From Promethearchaeota archaeon Loki_b32 (GTDB taxonomy: Archaea > Asgardarchaeota > Lokiarchaeia > Sigyniarchaeales > SOKP01): a stretch of 46,315 nt of DNA. The stretch spans positions 1 to 46,315 of the forward strand of contig NJBH01000006.1 of NCBI GenBank assembly GCA_005223125.1, in the 5' to 3' direction. The notes beneath the pieces are model-generated. The model ran no database searches. It saw only the letters and a program-made list of their open reading frames with translations, and had not been told where the DNA came from. Of the stretch, positions 18,501 through 25,834 are shown piece after piece. The translations under genes and the position numbers were made by a program. The stretch's first letter is position 1; the number at the start of each line of letters is the position of its first letter.

Positions 18501-19808
18501 TATCATAAGAATCATGTTTTTCGGAGATATATCTCCATGAATAAACGTTTGGAGGAGATTCACAATGACATTCTTATTTTGTAAGGAATCTATTGCTTGC
18601 TTGTTTAAATACCTCGTCAAATCATTAAGCTTAAATAATTCTAGGAGGTTATGCTCATCCTTACTACAAATAAGTTCGATGATTTTAGCAGTGATCTCGC
18701 GATCATTTACAAGTTCAAGGGTTCGTGAGGAGTATATGAAATCAGATTCTTTTTCATTAAGTAAAAAACGAGTTATTATCTCTTCTTTGAGTAATTTATT
18801 TGCAACATCATCACCTTTTTTAATGAGGTATCTCAAAAATGTGGAAAACATAATGGTGCGAATATCACTTGTTTCTAGAAAAGCTTTAATAGTTTCTTTT
18901 AAGGTATTACTGTTTTTACAAAAGAGATGTTCCACTCCAGATTCCTCTAGGTATTGAATGACTAATCGTCCTAACCAATATTCAAATGCTATTGGAAATC
19001 TTGGAAATTTTTTAACAAATTCACGAACCTTACCATCCTTACGTTTATTCACGTAGGCTCGGAGCATCGCATTATGCATTCCTGGATCAAGCTGTATATC
19101 CCTGTTAGAACGAAAATAAATACCTTCTGGCCTAAAAACTCCCGTATACAGCATTATTGCCCCAGATGTCTCCTCATTTAAATCTTCAAAGACTTGTTTC
19201 CAGTTTTCATCTTGAAAAGAATCCATTAGTCGAAACAGGTTTATAAACCTAAAAATCGAATCATCCCCCGCTTCGATTCTCTTTAGTGTTTGATCCAATA
19301 TCCGAGGATAAGGTGCAAGAAACATGTTTTCACGGATGTTTTTATCTAGATATTCTAGATATCCATTTTGGAAAAGATATGAAACGACTGGTAAATACCA
19401 AGATTTCAAACGTTTCATTATTTCTTCTTTGAGGGCGCGTTTAGCAATTGGATCTCCAATGAGAGACAGTTTTTTAAGCAAGGGAAAAGCTAAATTCGAA
19501 TGGAGTAACCGAGTATCGTATTCATGTTCCACCCATACTTGCATATTCGAACAATGCCCCCAAAATTCTGTCTCTGGTGGGATTCTTGATGCAACCATAT
19601 CCATTCGCTCGAGAGAGCGATCTAATTTTTCAGCAGCTTCATCGATAGATTCAATCTCATCAAAAGTGCTAATTTTATCAACAGGAATATTCAGCAATAA
19701 AAACTTACATTGATTAAACAATTGTTCTTTAACATAAATGTTGGTCTTTTCCCCTTCCAGCTTTAACGTGATGTACTCATTAACCTTGAATTCTTTCTGT
19801 GTAGGCAA
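15570..19808 (-). CDS. Giant HEAT-like plus leucine-rich-repeat protein
   Basis: A 1412-aa protein with three parts. Residues 1-~200 form a module beginning KEFKVNEYITLKLEG and containing HCSNMQVWVEHEYDTRLLH, shared with the downstream 999-aa protein. About 200-850 is helical and HEAT-like. About 860-1165 holds bacterial-type leucine-rich repeats (LPESIGNLKNLQSI kind) shifting to SDS22-like repeats (ITEIKGLENLKKL kind). After a ~60-residue interruption (with NPRNFVEYCRQKL), more SDS22-like repeats fill about 1226-1395. No enzymatic motif is visible, so it is probably a recognition or scaffold protein. TATA-like TTTATAAGTA lies just upstream on this strand, next to the 42-bp repeat. By eye it is slightly less AT-rich than its neighbours. 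Confidence 0.85.
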   Translation of the reverse strand: MPTQKEFKVNEYITLKLEGEKTNIYVKEQLFNQCKFLLLNIPVDKISTFDEIESIDEAAEKLDRSLERMDMVASRIPPETEFWGHCSNMQVWVEHEYDTRLLHSNLAFPLLKKLSLIGDPIAKRALKEEIMKRLKSWYLPVVSYLFQNGYLEYLDKNIRENMFLAPYPRILDQTLKRIEAGDDSIFRFINLFRLMDSFQDENWKQVFEDLNEETSGAIMLYTGVFRPEGIYFRSNRDIQLDPGMHNAMLRAYVNKRKDGKVREFVKKFPRFPIAFEYWLGRLVIQYLEESGVEHLFCKNSNTLKETIKAFLETSDIRTIMFSTFLRYLIKKGDDVANKLLKEEIITRFLLNEKESDFIYSSRTLELVNDREITAKIIELICSKDEHNLLELFKLNDLTRYLNKQAIDSLQNKNVIVNLLQTFIHGDISPKNMILMIKKLPQFEEFIKNMSEDKREQLVKIIVDLVRKKDPKGIVIFKVIKSVLDDEETSLILKNIMNQEELVKGLINIPRFGIFEDRFFNNIKVLLLINMLKNNNFKYFTKSYSSRRPLVNLLNRISFFIKDEDFSEIQDIRKALLERLKTDDIDLFRDLINFQYLFKYIRIDDIEEFLTHIETTLEEECLNVMRSDRRFNLKIFKLYAVNKNSYALDILDFFLTTIIQDTESEFNQSFLNEPLLLELRALLVSNTTMMTTELKRRPNNILNLILEQLLELQDKDNWDFGFDILAVKFLCIAPKGINELLLSLDYQIYKKLQWEYDEIIDKILIDIRDFFPRDFVSSIFWFMERHSYDEDKFSYHIRDYVNDLNREDFWKLISSGKEVLMEIENEIDSDLFIHNNDEEPQGSGFIIANGKVEELSIWDENGVNLQQLPKTIGELTSLKRLNICYSPLSNLPTSFAKLTSLEELNLSYNNFTTLPEFIGELKSLKKLDLNGNPIKYLPESIGNLKNLQSIRMFENLLESLPESIGGLESLKSLDISNNHKNTIKTLPESIGDLKSLESFNAFGCKLETLPDSFGRLKKLRYLKLSNTRIESLPKSLKNLKNLVELDLSSSKIKEFPNWFSGLKSLATINFKNLNLKEIPRQLSELANLRDLDLASNQITEIKGLENLKKLFRLDLGFNKIKEIKGLKSLYNITMLELCNNNISEIKGLEDLPKLNRLSIGGNPIDHQLFEELGSVETKSWPYLAKNPRNFVEYCRQKLIPKENTESVLVYGKKFYIWNKALDLTNFSIGSFDEIKRLESLTDLEAIFLRKNNIREIKNLENQQKLKILDLAQNRISEIKGLEKLNNLEILNINYNQTLIEIKGLDSLKNLKKLKLNRNKITKINGLDNLINLEFLDISINKISEIENLNSLKKLKYLNLYSNEISEIKGLEHLKELKVLVLGKNNIPKEKLLEYKFNFEIKEFDFDPDDTFIF

Positions 19809-19863
19809 TTTTATGGTTTTTTCATATTTTTGTCTTATAATTGGATAAGATACTTATAAATAA

Positions 19864-19905
19864 AAATTATTTTAATTCCTTGAGTGCTGAATTTTTCTGA
19901 TGTTT
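19864..19905 (+). repeat. 42-bp direct repeat, right copy
   Basis: Second copy of the repeat at 12322-12363 (two mismatches). It begins 56 bases upstream of the start codon of the 1412-aa gene, next to its TATA-like element, so it might also be part of that promoter. Confidence 0.85.
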
Positions 19906-20013
19906 TGATGATTTTCGCTAGACTTTTTCTTTAAATAGTTTCAAACACACAATAATAAAAACCGTAATTTTCAATAAAATATTTGAGGAGAAGATAAAGG
20001 CCTCCCTTAACCA

Positions 20014-20136
20014 TGGCTCCTGTCAGACACCCTGGATTTTTGTCTTTTGATCGTGTAGTAGGTTACACGATGTTTTCGCCCTCCTCCCCCTATTTGAGTT
20101 GATGACCTTCTGTTTAGGTCGAGCTGGCAGGAGTCA
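20014..20136. ncRNA. Candidate multibranched structured RNA, 123 nt
   Basis: A 13-bp stem, unbroken except for two G-U pairs, joins TGGCTCCTGTCAG (20014-20026) and CTGGCAGGAGTCA (20124-20136). Inside it are AGACA/TGTCT (about 20025-20045), the perfect 8-bp hairpin ATCGTGTA-GTAGGT-TACACGAT (20050-20071) and GACCT-TCTGTTT-AGGTC (20104-20120). A C-rich single-stranded stretch lies between (20078-20090). The block is clearly richer in G+C than its surroundings and is followed by TTTT. Strand cannot be decided from pairing alone. It does not match any RNA family I can recall; no tRNA, 5S or box H/ACA signature was found. Confidence 0.5.
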
Positions 20137-20205
20137 CTTTTAAAATAATCATAATCGACAACCCTCATATACTTTATATTTTTGTAATTATATTTTGAGA
20201 GTGTA

Positions 20206-20322
20206 ATGTATGAAAAGAGCGAAGCAGTAAAACAAGTGAGAGGGGAGCTAATTCAACAAACTCTGGATAAAATTTATGAGACTCTGGATTTTAGTGATCT
20301 TAGAACAAACACATATGGATGA
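20206..20322 (+). CDS. Micro-ORF, 38 aa, hypothetical
   Basis: This short frame starts MYEKSEAVKQVRGELIQQTL and ends in SDLRTNTYG; its composition is protein-like and forms an amphipathic helix. CTTTATATTT at about 20171-20180 is a suitable TATA box, and GAGAGTG precedes the ATG. It overlaps the next micro-ORF by eight bases (ATGGATGA). The pair could instead be one ~70-aa gene split by a frameshift. I do not recognise either product. Confidence 0.4.
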   Translation: MYEKSEAVKQVRGELIQQTLDKIYETLDFSDLRTNTYG

Positions 20323-20419
20323 TAAAAGAGTAACTGTAGATAATCCTCAAAAGGAATTAATTGAAGAAGCTGAAAAATATATTAATGAAGCAGAATTGAA
20401 GTTAAAGAATAAAAGATAA
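20315..20419 (+). CDS. Micro-ORF, 34 aa, hypothetical, overlapping the previous one
   Basis: It reads MDDKRVTVDNPQKELIEEAE and continues as a highly charged helix ending KNKR. Its start lies inside the end of the preceding micro-ORF, so coupling or a frameshift between them is likely. It ends about 105 bases before the 154-aa gene on the same strand. Function unknown; a small antitoxin-like or RNA-binding role is only a guess. Confidence 0.4.
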   Translation: MDDKRVTVDNPQKELIEEAEKYINEAELKLKNKR

Positions 20420-20523
20420 TCATACTCCAGAGTTTTTCCGGATTTCATCTTCTTTAATTCTAAAAATCTAGGATTTTTTATTTATAAATATAGAACAAGA
20501 TATACAACTAAAACATCTTTAGG

Positions 20524-20988
20524 TTGAAAAATGTGAAAATCATAAAGGAAGATAGAGATCAAGGTACAGTGACTTCCATAGAATTCTTTAAAGAACATTA
20601 TAAAGAATTAGGAGAGATTAGATATCTCATTCTTTATTATGCTGAGAGAGAATGGAGCATAAACCATAACTTACAGCATCAGTACACGATCTTTATTGGG
20701 GAGAATGCTCAATTATGGTTATTTGGTATAGCATGGGGGTATTATGGACAAGAACCTTCTGGTTTGCATGAGATAATAGGTATGATTGATCCTGAGATTA
20801 CTTATAAGCAAATTGTAGATTTAGAGTGGATGGCGGAAGAACCGATAATGTTTGAAATTGGTGAAAGCAAATTTATTTTGAAACATATAACTGAAAATGT
20901 TAAGGAAATACTTCGCAATGGAAATAGATTTTTACCATGGGATATACGAAATGTAAGCCAACGAGATAAGAGTGAAAGAAGAACTTAA
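20524..20988 (+). CDS. Hypothetical 154-aa protein with an S26e-like C-terminal tail
   Basis: I do not recognise the family. The protein is soluble, mixed alpha/beta and rich in aromatic residues (YTIFIGENAQLWLFGIAWGY near residues 55-74). Its last 13 residues, RNVSQRDKSERRT, align with the end of ribosomal protein S26e in the same window (RNIAQRAKSERRT), 10 of 13 identical. The codons differ at many synonymous positions, so this is not a recent copy. The start is TTG 20524 (GTG 20533 is possible). It lies downstream of the structured RNA and micro-ORFs on the same strand, at the far side of the island from S26e. Confidence 0.65.
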   Translation: MKNVKIIKEDRDQGTVTSIEFFKEHYKELGEIRYLILYYAEREWSINHNLQHQYTIFIGENAQLWLFGIAWGYYGQEPSGLHEIIGMIDPEITYKQIVDLEWMAEEPIMFEIGESKFILKHITENVKEILRNGNRFLPWDIRNVSQRDKSERRT

Positions 20989-21041
20989 AGTCTACTCTTT
21001 ATATGTTATTACTTTCTTATCATATTTTTATAAATGAAGAA

Positions 21042-23027
21042 TCATAGATTTAATTGTTTAAAGAAAGCTGGAAGATTATAAATTATTTTGACCATATCTT
21101 TTGTTGTAGTCTCTATAATAGCCCTAATTAAGAAATCGTTCTTTAAATCTTCTTCAGGTTCATAAATTTTCACCTTAGCTGTTGATTTAATTTTAAGAGT
21201 ATAATTTTCAGCAATTCCGGTAACATTTTCACTAGTTTTCAATTTAATTCCCAATAAACCTAATTCATAATGGGAAACAATAAAAAGAATTTGTTCTGGG
21301 ATTTTTTTGGATTTTTCGAAATACACAACTTCGAAGTAATCATCTTGAAGTTCCTTTGGAAGTTTTGAGAAGGGAATTGTTTTTTTTTTTCCTGTAATAT
21401 ACGGAAATGGGGTATAAAACAAGAGATTAAAACTTGAGATTTTTTTAATTTGTTCATTATATTTTTCAACATCCTTAATTGAGTAAGCTTTATCTAATAA
21501 AACATCTAATTTATCGACCATATCTTCCGCTGAATATCCGGCCAAAACCGTTGCAATATAAGATCTTTTAAGCTTTTCTATTAAGGTTTCACTTTTGTAT
21601 GTTAATTTATAGTCAATTGAGATTTCCAATGCTTGATTGTAAAGATTTACAGCAATTTGAGAATGTCCTAATGCCAAGAAATAATCCCCTAATTCACTAA
21701 ATACTATTATCGCATCGAGAAAATTTTCTTCGAAATCAATTTTTGAGATTTCATCCATGATATTCATTGCTGTATTCTTATCTTCACCTTGAATATAGAT
21801 TGCTATAGCTTTACCGATTAAAGATTTAAGACGTAACTTATCATCTCCATAAATATCGGCTAATTCTTCAGTAAAATTATATTGTTTAATAGCATTTTCA
21901 TAAAGTCCATGAAATAGATATATTAAGGCTTTGATATAATTTAGAGTTAAACAAGTCTTATGATTATGGATTATGATGGAAAACAATGCAGCTCTTTCAA
22001 GTGAATCTATAGCTGCGTTAATCCGGCCAAGCGAAACTAATAAATACGCCCGCAAAAATTCCATCTTGCTAATTTCAGAACATATCAACTGCTCCACAAT
22101 CTCATAATCCTTGATATTTGTTAACTGCCCCGATGCGACTTGAAGTAACGATACTAAAAAACCATTACCTGTTTTTAAATATTTTACAGCATCCTTTGTT
22201 TCACTTTTTATTATCGCTTCTCGAGCCCGGATTACATATTCCCTTGAAATTTTTAAATTTTCAAGAAATTTTACTATTCTAATTATTTGATCCTCTTCAC
22301 TTTGAGGGAGATCCTGATTAGATATATACTTCTCAGCAATGTTAATTTCATCTGCATATTTTGTAGCGCCGATCTCAAATTTAACACCAGTATCGGGATT
22401 TTCTAACTCAACATCTTGAGATAATATCGATGTTTCTGTAACTGCAATCGCTTTTTCAATCAACCAGGTTATTTTTTGTTCAGCGGGATATATTTTAGAG
22501 CGTTCAATCATATATGATAATGTATAATTTAAACTTCTTTTCCAAAGTTCTTTAAAATATTTTCTCATCTGAGATTTAGCAATTGTTCTCTGTATTTTCA
22601 ACAAAAAACTTGAAAGTGATAATATATTAATTTTTCCCTTGTAGAGTAAATTTGTATTCTTTGCTAATTTAAAATCATCGGTTACTAGGTGAACAGGCAA
22701 AGCACTATTTTCATCCATTAATTTCTTTCCAATGCAGACAAGTGTTAAATCAGGATCTTGAGCAGGAAATCTAATATTAAATTGATTTAAATCGTCTTTA
22801 ATAGCATCTATTTCTCTTGGGAGTACTTTTTCTACATTAATTATGTTTTTTAGCTTGTCTTTATATGTATGTGGTGCTTTTATTTCATCAAACACGACTT
22901 GAGAAATATAATATTCATATCCTAAATCTTCAGCGACAATTTCTAAATTTTTTAGAACATTACGGGCTTTAATTTGGAGCAGACAAATGAAATAATTAGC
23001 ATCAAATATGATTCGCTGTTTAGGCAT
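21042..23027 (-). CDS. PIN-domain protein with TPR-like helical repeats
   Basis: A 661-aa protein. Residues 1-~150 form a PIN nuclease domain: IFDANYF (D9), VVFDEIKAP (D47/E48), DPDLTLVCIG (D91/D93) and LVTDDFKLA (D117/D118) supply the usual acidic metal-binding cluster. PIN domains cut RNA, often rRNA or tRNA. About 260-540 consists of TPR-like helix pairs (AYLLVSLGRINAAIDSLERA, NLYNQALEI) and the last ~120 residues are beta-rich. There is no antitoxin-like partner beside it, so a housekeeping RNA-processing or quality-control role is more likely than a toxin. Its ATG start follows AT-rich sequence with no Shine-Dalgarno. Confidence 0.75.
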   Translation of the reverse strand: MPKQRIIFDANYFICLLQIKARNVLKNLEIVAEDLGYEYYISQVVFDEIKAPHTYKDKLKNIINVEKVLPREIDAIKDDLNQFNIRFPAQDPDLTLVCIGKKLMDENSALPVHLVTDDFKLAKNTNLLYKGKINILSLSSFLLKIQRTIAKSQMRKYFKELWKRSLNYTLSYMIERSKIYPAEQKITWLIEKAIAVTETSILSQDVELENPDTGVKFEIGATKYADEINIAEKYISNQDLPQSEEDQIIRIVKFLENLKISREYVIRAREAIIKSETKDAVKYLKTGNGFLVSLLQVASGQLTNIKDYEIVEQLICSEISKMEFLRAYLLVSLGRINAAIDSLERAALFSIIIHNHKTCLTLNYIKALIYLFHGLYENAIKQYNFTEELADIYGDDKLRLKSLIGKAIAIYIQGEDKNTAMNIMDEISKIDFEENFLDAIIVFSELGDYFLALGHSQIAVNLYNQALEISIDYKLTYKSETLIEKLKRSYIATVLAGYSAEDMVDKLDVLLDKAYSIKDVEKYNEQIKKISSFNLLFYTPFPYITGKKKTIPFSKLPKELQDDYFEVVYFEKSKKIPEQILFIVSHYELGLLGIKLKTSENVTGIAENYTLKIKSTAKVKIYEPEEDLKNDFLIRAIIETTTKDMVKIIYNLPAFFKQLNL

Positions 23028-23210
23028 TAGAAAACGAAATTTTTTTGAATCCTATAGAAAAATTTTATTTAAATATATTAAATTGCAATCTATTTAATTT
23101 TTTTTTATTTAAACAAACAAATGAAAATAGAAAAAGAATCCGAAATATTTTAAGATATAAATTTTAGAAGTACTTAAGCAAATAAATAATAGTAACTAAG
23201 AGTGATTCTC

Positions 23211-23717
23211 ATTCGAATAATAGACGTCATTGGATATTCAGGTTCAGGAAAGACATGCTTTATTGTAAATGCTATAAAACTACTTAAAAATAATTTTAAT
23301 TATAATGTTGCAGTGATAAAAAATGTAAAACATCACTCTGTTGATGAAAAAGGAAAAGACTCTTATAATTTTACTAAAGCTGGAGCATCTTATTCCGTGA
23401 TTCAAAATATAAAGAATGAGACTGCTATTTTTGTGGATAGTAAAGAGTTAAAAAATAATGTTCTTATAAAATGGATAAATAATGGCCCATATAAAATAGA
23501 TGTACTATTTACCGAAGGTTTTAGGAATTTAAACAATCCAACTGTATTATGCATTTCGAATTTAAGTGAAATTGAAGAGCAATTGACAAAAAATGTTAAA
23601 ATGATTTCTGGGATAATCTGTGTCGGAAATTTAAAGGAAAAAGAGATTTTTAATTTACCAATAATAGATATTGAAAATGAATTTTCAAAATTTGTAAATA
23701 TTTTTAACCTAAATTAA
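23211..23717 (+). CDS. mobB: Molybdopterin-guanine dinucleotide biosynthesis protein MobB, probable AUU start
   Basis: MobB is a P-loop GTP-binding protein that assists formation of the molybdenum or tungsten dinucleotide cofactor. The protein has Walker A GYSGSGKT at the extreme N-terminus, VAVIKNVKHH, a D-x-x-x-F-x-x-AGA-x-x motif (DSYNFTKAGASYSV) and VLFTEGFRN, all typical of MobB. A GTG at 23202 opens the frame but lies within AGAGTGAT, a likely Shine-Dalgarno sequence. The in-frame ATT at 23211 gives the usual short lead (M-RIIDVIGYSGSGKT). Its cofactor would serve Mo/W enzymes such as formylmethanofuran or formate dehydrogenases; none lies in the window. Confidence 0.85.
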   Translation: MRIIDVIGYSGSGKTCFIVNAIKLLKNNFNYNVAVIKNVKHHSVDEKGKDSYNFTKAGASYSVIQNIKNETAIFVDSKELKNNVLIKWINNGPYKIDVLFTEGFRNLNNPTVLCISNLSEIEEQLTKNVKMISGIICVGNLKEKEIFNLPIIDIENEFSKFVNIFNLN

Positions 23718-23729
23718 TTTAATAAAAAT

Positions 23730-25652
23730 TTAATCAAGATTTTTCCAAAATGGGGCAAAATTTTGGCATAGAAATTTAAAATCTTTTATGATTTTCTCAT
23801 CTTCAATATCTAGAAGTAGAATTTCACTCAATTTTTCATAAACTTTAATTTCATTTTCAGGATCCTTAACAGAATTTCGAACATCCTGTATTAAATTATT
23901 TAGCGGAATTATGATCTCATATATTAACCATTCTTCGAAAAAGGGTTGATCAGAAAAAGAGTGAATATTATAGGTAATCATGATTTGTAATAATTCTTCG
24001 ACACTGTAAAACTTTTTTTCCGGAATAGTTATGTTAAATTTTTTCATTTCTCCCTTAAGTTGCTCTCTGTTTAAACTAATTATATAATCTGGCCACACAT
24101 CATCAGAATAGTTTATATCTTGAAATACAAATAGTTCTAAAACCCTCAAAGCAATATTTTTTCCAATATAACGACTGCGTGGATCTATAAAATTTTTAGA
24201 GGCATCATCTGGGGAAGATCTCATAAAAATTTTATCAATAATTACATAGAGAATTCTACATATATGATCAACAACTATATTGAATGTAAATGGTGTATTT
24301 TGTGGATCTTCAGAAAGAGATTTATTTTCTTGAGTAATAATTTGGGAAAAATTTGAACCTAAACTTTTTAGGAATGTTCTGAAAAACCCATAATTTAATT
24401 GAGATATATTTTTGTTAAATATCCTCTGAAAAAAGAGATCAATGTTCTTAATATTTGATAAAGCAGAGAGGAAATTTAAAAATTCTTTTACATTTTTAAT
24501 AGAATTTGCTCCTATTACTTCTTCTACATCCTTATTATGTTGATTTAGTGTATCTTTGAAAACTTTTGGTAAAAATAGTAAATCTCCTACTTCTAACGCT
24601 TCTAAACCACTCCCAAAATAATACTTCATGTATAATAAAAAAAGATTTAGTTGAGATTTTGGAGATGGTAGATTGTTTGCCTGGAAAGTTGAGTATAAGG
24701 TTGATTTCTTATCAAGATAATCAAAAAATACAATGATAGAATTTTTCTTCTCGGGTGAATAGTCAAGGTTAATTAAAAATTCTTTTTTAATAATATCCCA
24801 TTTAGAAAATATAGAATCTTCTACTCTCGCTCCTACAAAATTAAAAAAATCTAATAACGGGGAGAAGCTTTGTAATAAATTGCATTTCTTATAAAAATAA
24901 TAAAGTAAATCAACTAGTTTTTCTTTTGAAGAAGAATATTCTTTTAAAGCAATTTGATATAATTTTTCTCTTCCTTCAAGTAATTTTGCAAAATAATCTT
25001 CTGGAATACCTTTAATTTGTCTCAAGAAATAATATAAAACCATATTATAATAATAATTGAAAGTTTTATCTTTACTGTCTTTAACTATAATCATAAAATT
25101 CAAATTTTTGTTTACATCTGTATTTTTGACTATAACAGCATCAAGTAATATATAAATCCTTTTCTGGATCACTTTTCTAATCACAATTCCTAAAAAGCGA
25201 ACAAGGAAATAGAGATACCACGTTATAAGGGAAAATCCATATAAAATTTCAACTTGGAAATCATCTGAAATTTTAGCAAATTGTTCTTCTTCATTTGGAT
25301 TGAGAAGATAATTATATTCAAAGAAGGTTATTTTTTCAGAAATTTTTTCCTTGTTAAATAAATTGAGGGAATTTTTTTTAAAGCTAAAAAACTCTTCTAA
25401 GAAGTAACTGAATAAATCATGAAAATTTTCATAGAAAAATGATGTAAATGTTTTCTTAATTACTCGATTTTGATTTTTTTTTTCAAATTCTTCCCATTTT
25501 AATTGAATATTATTTTTAAATTCTTCAAATTTAATACCATTCTTTTTCAAAACTTCAAATAACACGCTATTCATTTTTTTAATACTAAAATCTAGCATGT
25601 TAGCTCTATCTTGAAGATTTTCGACAATATATTTTAATTCTTTAAAGGCCAC
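23730..25652 (-). CDS. Hypothetical 640-aa helical protein
   Basis: I do not recognise this protein. It is predicted to be mostly helical, rich in Phe, Tyr, Leu and Lys, with one strongly hydrophobic stretch (about residues 135-160, LYGFSLITWYLYFLVRFLGI) that may be a membrane helix or a buried core helix. No nucleotide-binding or catalytic motif is evident. It starts with ATG at 25652 (MAFKELKYIV) and converges with mobB, the stop codons only 13 bases apart. It sits between MobB and a HypE-like gene, with no evidence of a shared operon. Confidence 0.65.
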   Translation of the reverse strand: MAFKELKYIVENLQDRANMLDFSIKKMNSVLFEVLKKNGIKFEEFKNNIQLKWEEFEKKNQNRVIKKTFTSFFYENFHDLFSYFLEEFFSFKKNSLNLFNKEKISEKITFFEYNYLLNPNEEEQFAKISDDFQVEILYGFSLITWYLYFLVRFLGIVIRKVIQKRIYILLDAVIVKNTDVNKNLNFMIIVKDSKDKTFNYYYNMVLYYFLRQIKGIPEDYFAKLLEGREKLYQIALKEYSSSKEKLVDLLYYFYKKCNLLQSFSPLLDFFNFVGARVEDSIFSKWDIIKKEFLINLDYSPEKKNSIIVFFDYLDKKSTLYSTFQANNLPSPKSQLNLFLLYMKYYFGSGLEALEVGDLLFLPKVFKDTLNQHNKDVEEVIGANSIKNVKEFLNFLSALSNIKNIDLFFQRIFNKNISQLNYGFFRTFLKSLGSNFSQIITQENKSLSEDPQNTPFTFNIVVDHICRILYVIIDKIFMRSSPDDASKNFIDPRSRYIGKNIALRVLELFVFQDINYSDDVWPDYIISLNREQLKGEMKKFNITIPEKKFYSVEELLQIMITYNIHSFSDQPFFEEWLIYEIIIPLNNLIQDVRNSVKDPENEIKVYEKLSEILLLDIEDEKIIKDFKFLCQNFAPFWKNLD

Positions 25653-25834
25653 ATTTAATCAAATATTTAATCAGTTTATCTTTTTAATCAGTATTTATCA
25701 AACCTAAGAAATAAATGCTATATATATTATAACATAAAATTTTGAAAATAAAAATCTTAGTTAAATGAGGAAAAATATGGTGACTTCAATATTAAGGTAT
25801 ATCTTAAAGAAATTAAAAGATAATATTAGCAAAA

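Noticed and set aside
12322-19905. CRISPR array or transposon terminal inverted repeats
   Set aside because: The repeats are only two copies, direct rather than inverted, 7.5 kb apart; no transposase, integrase or cas gene is present.
21042-23027. Toxin-antitoxin system based on the PIN domain
   Set aside because: The protein is far larger than VapC toxins and has no small antitoxin gene next to it on the same strand.
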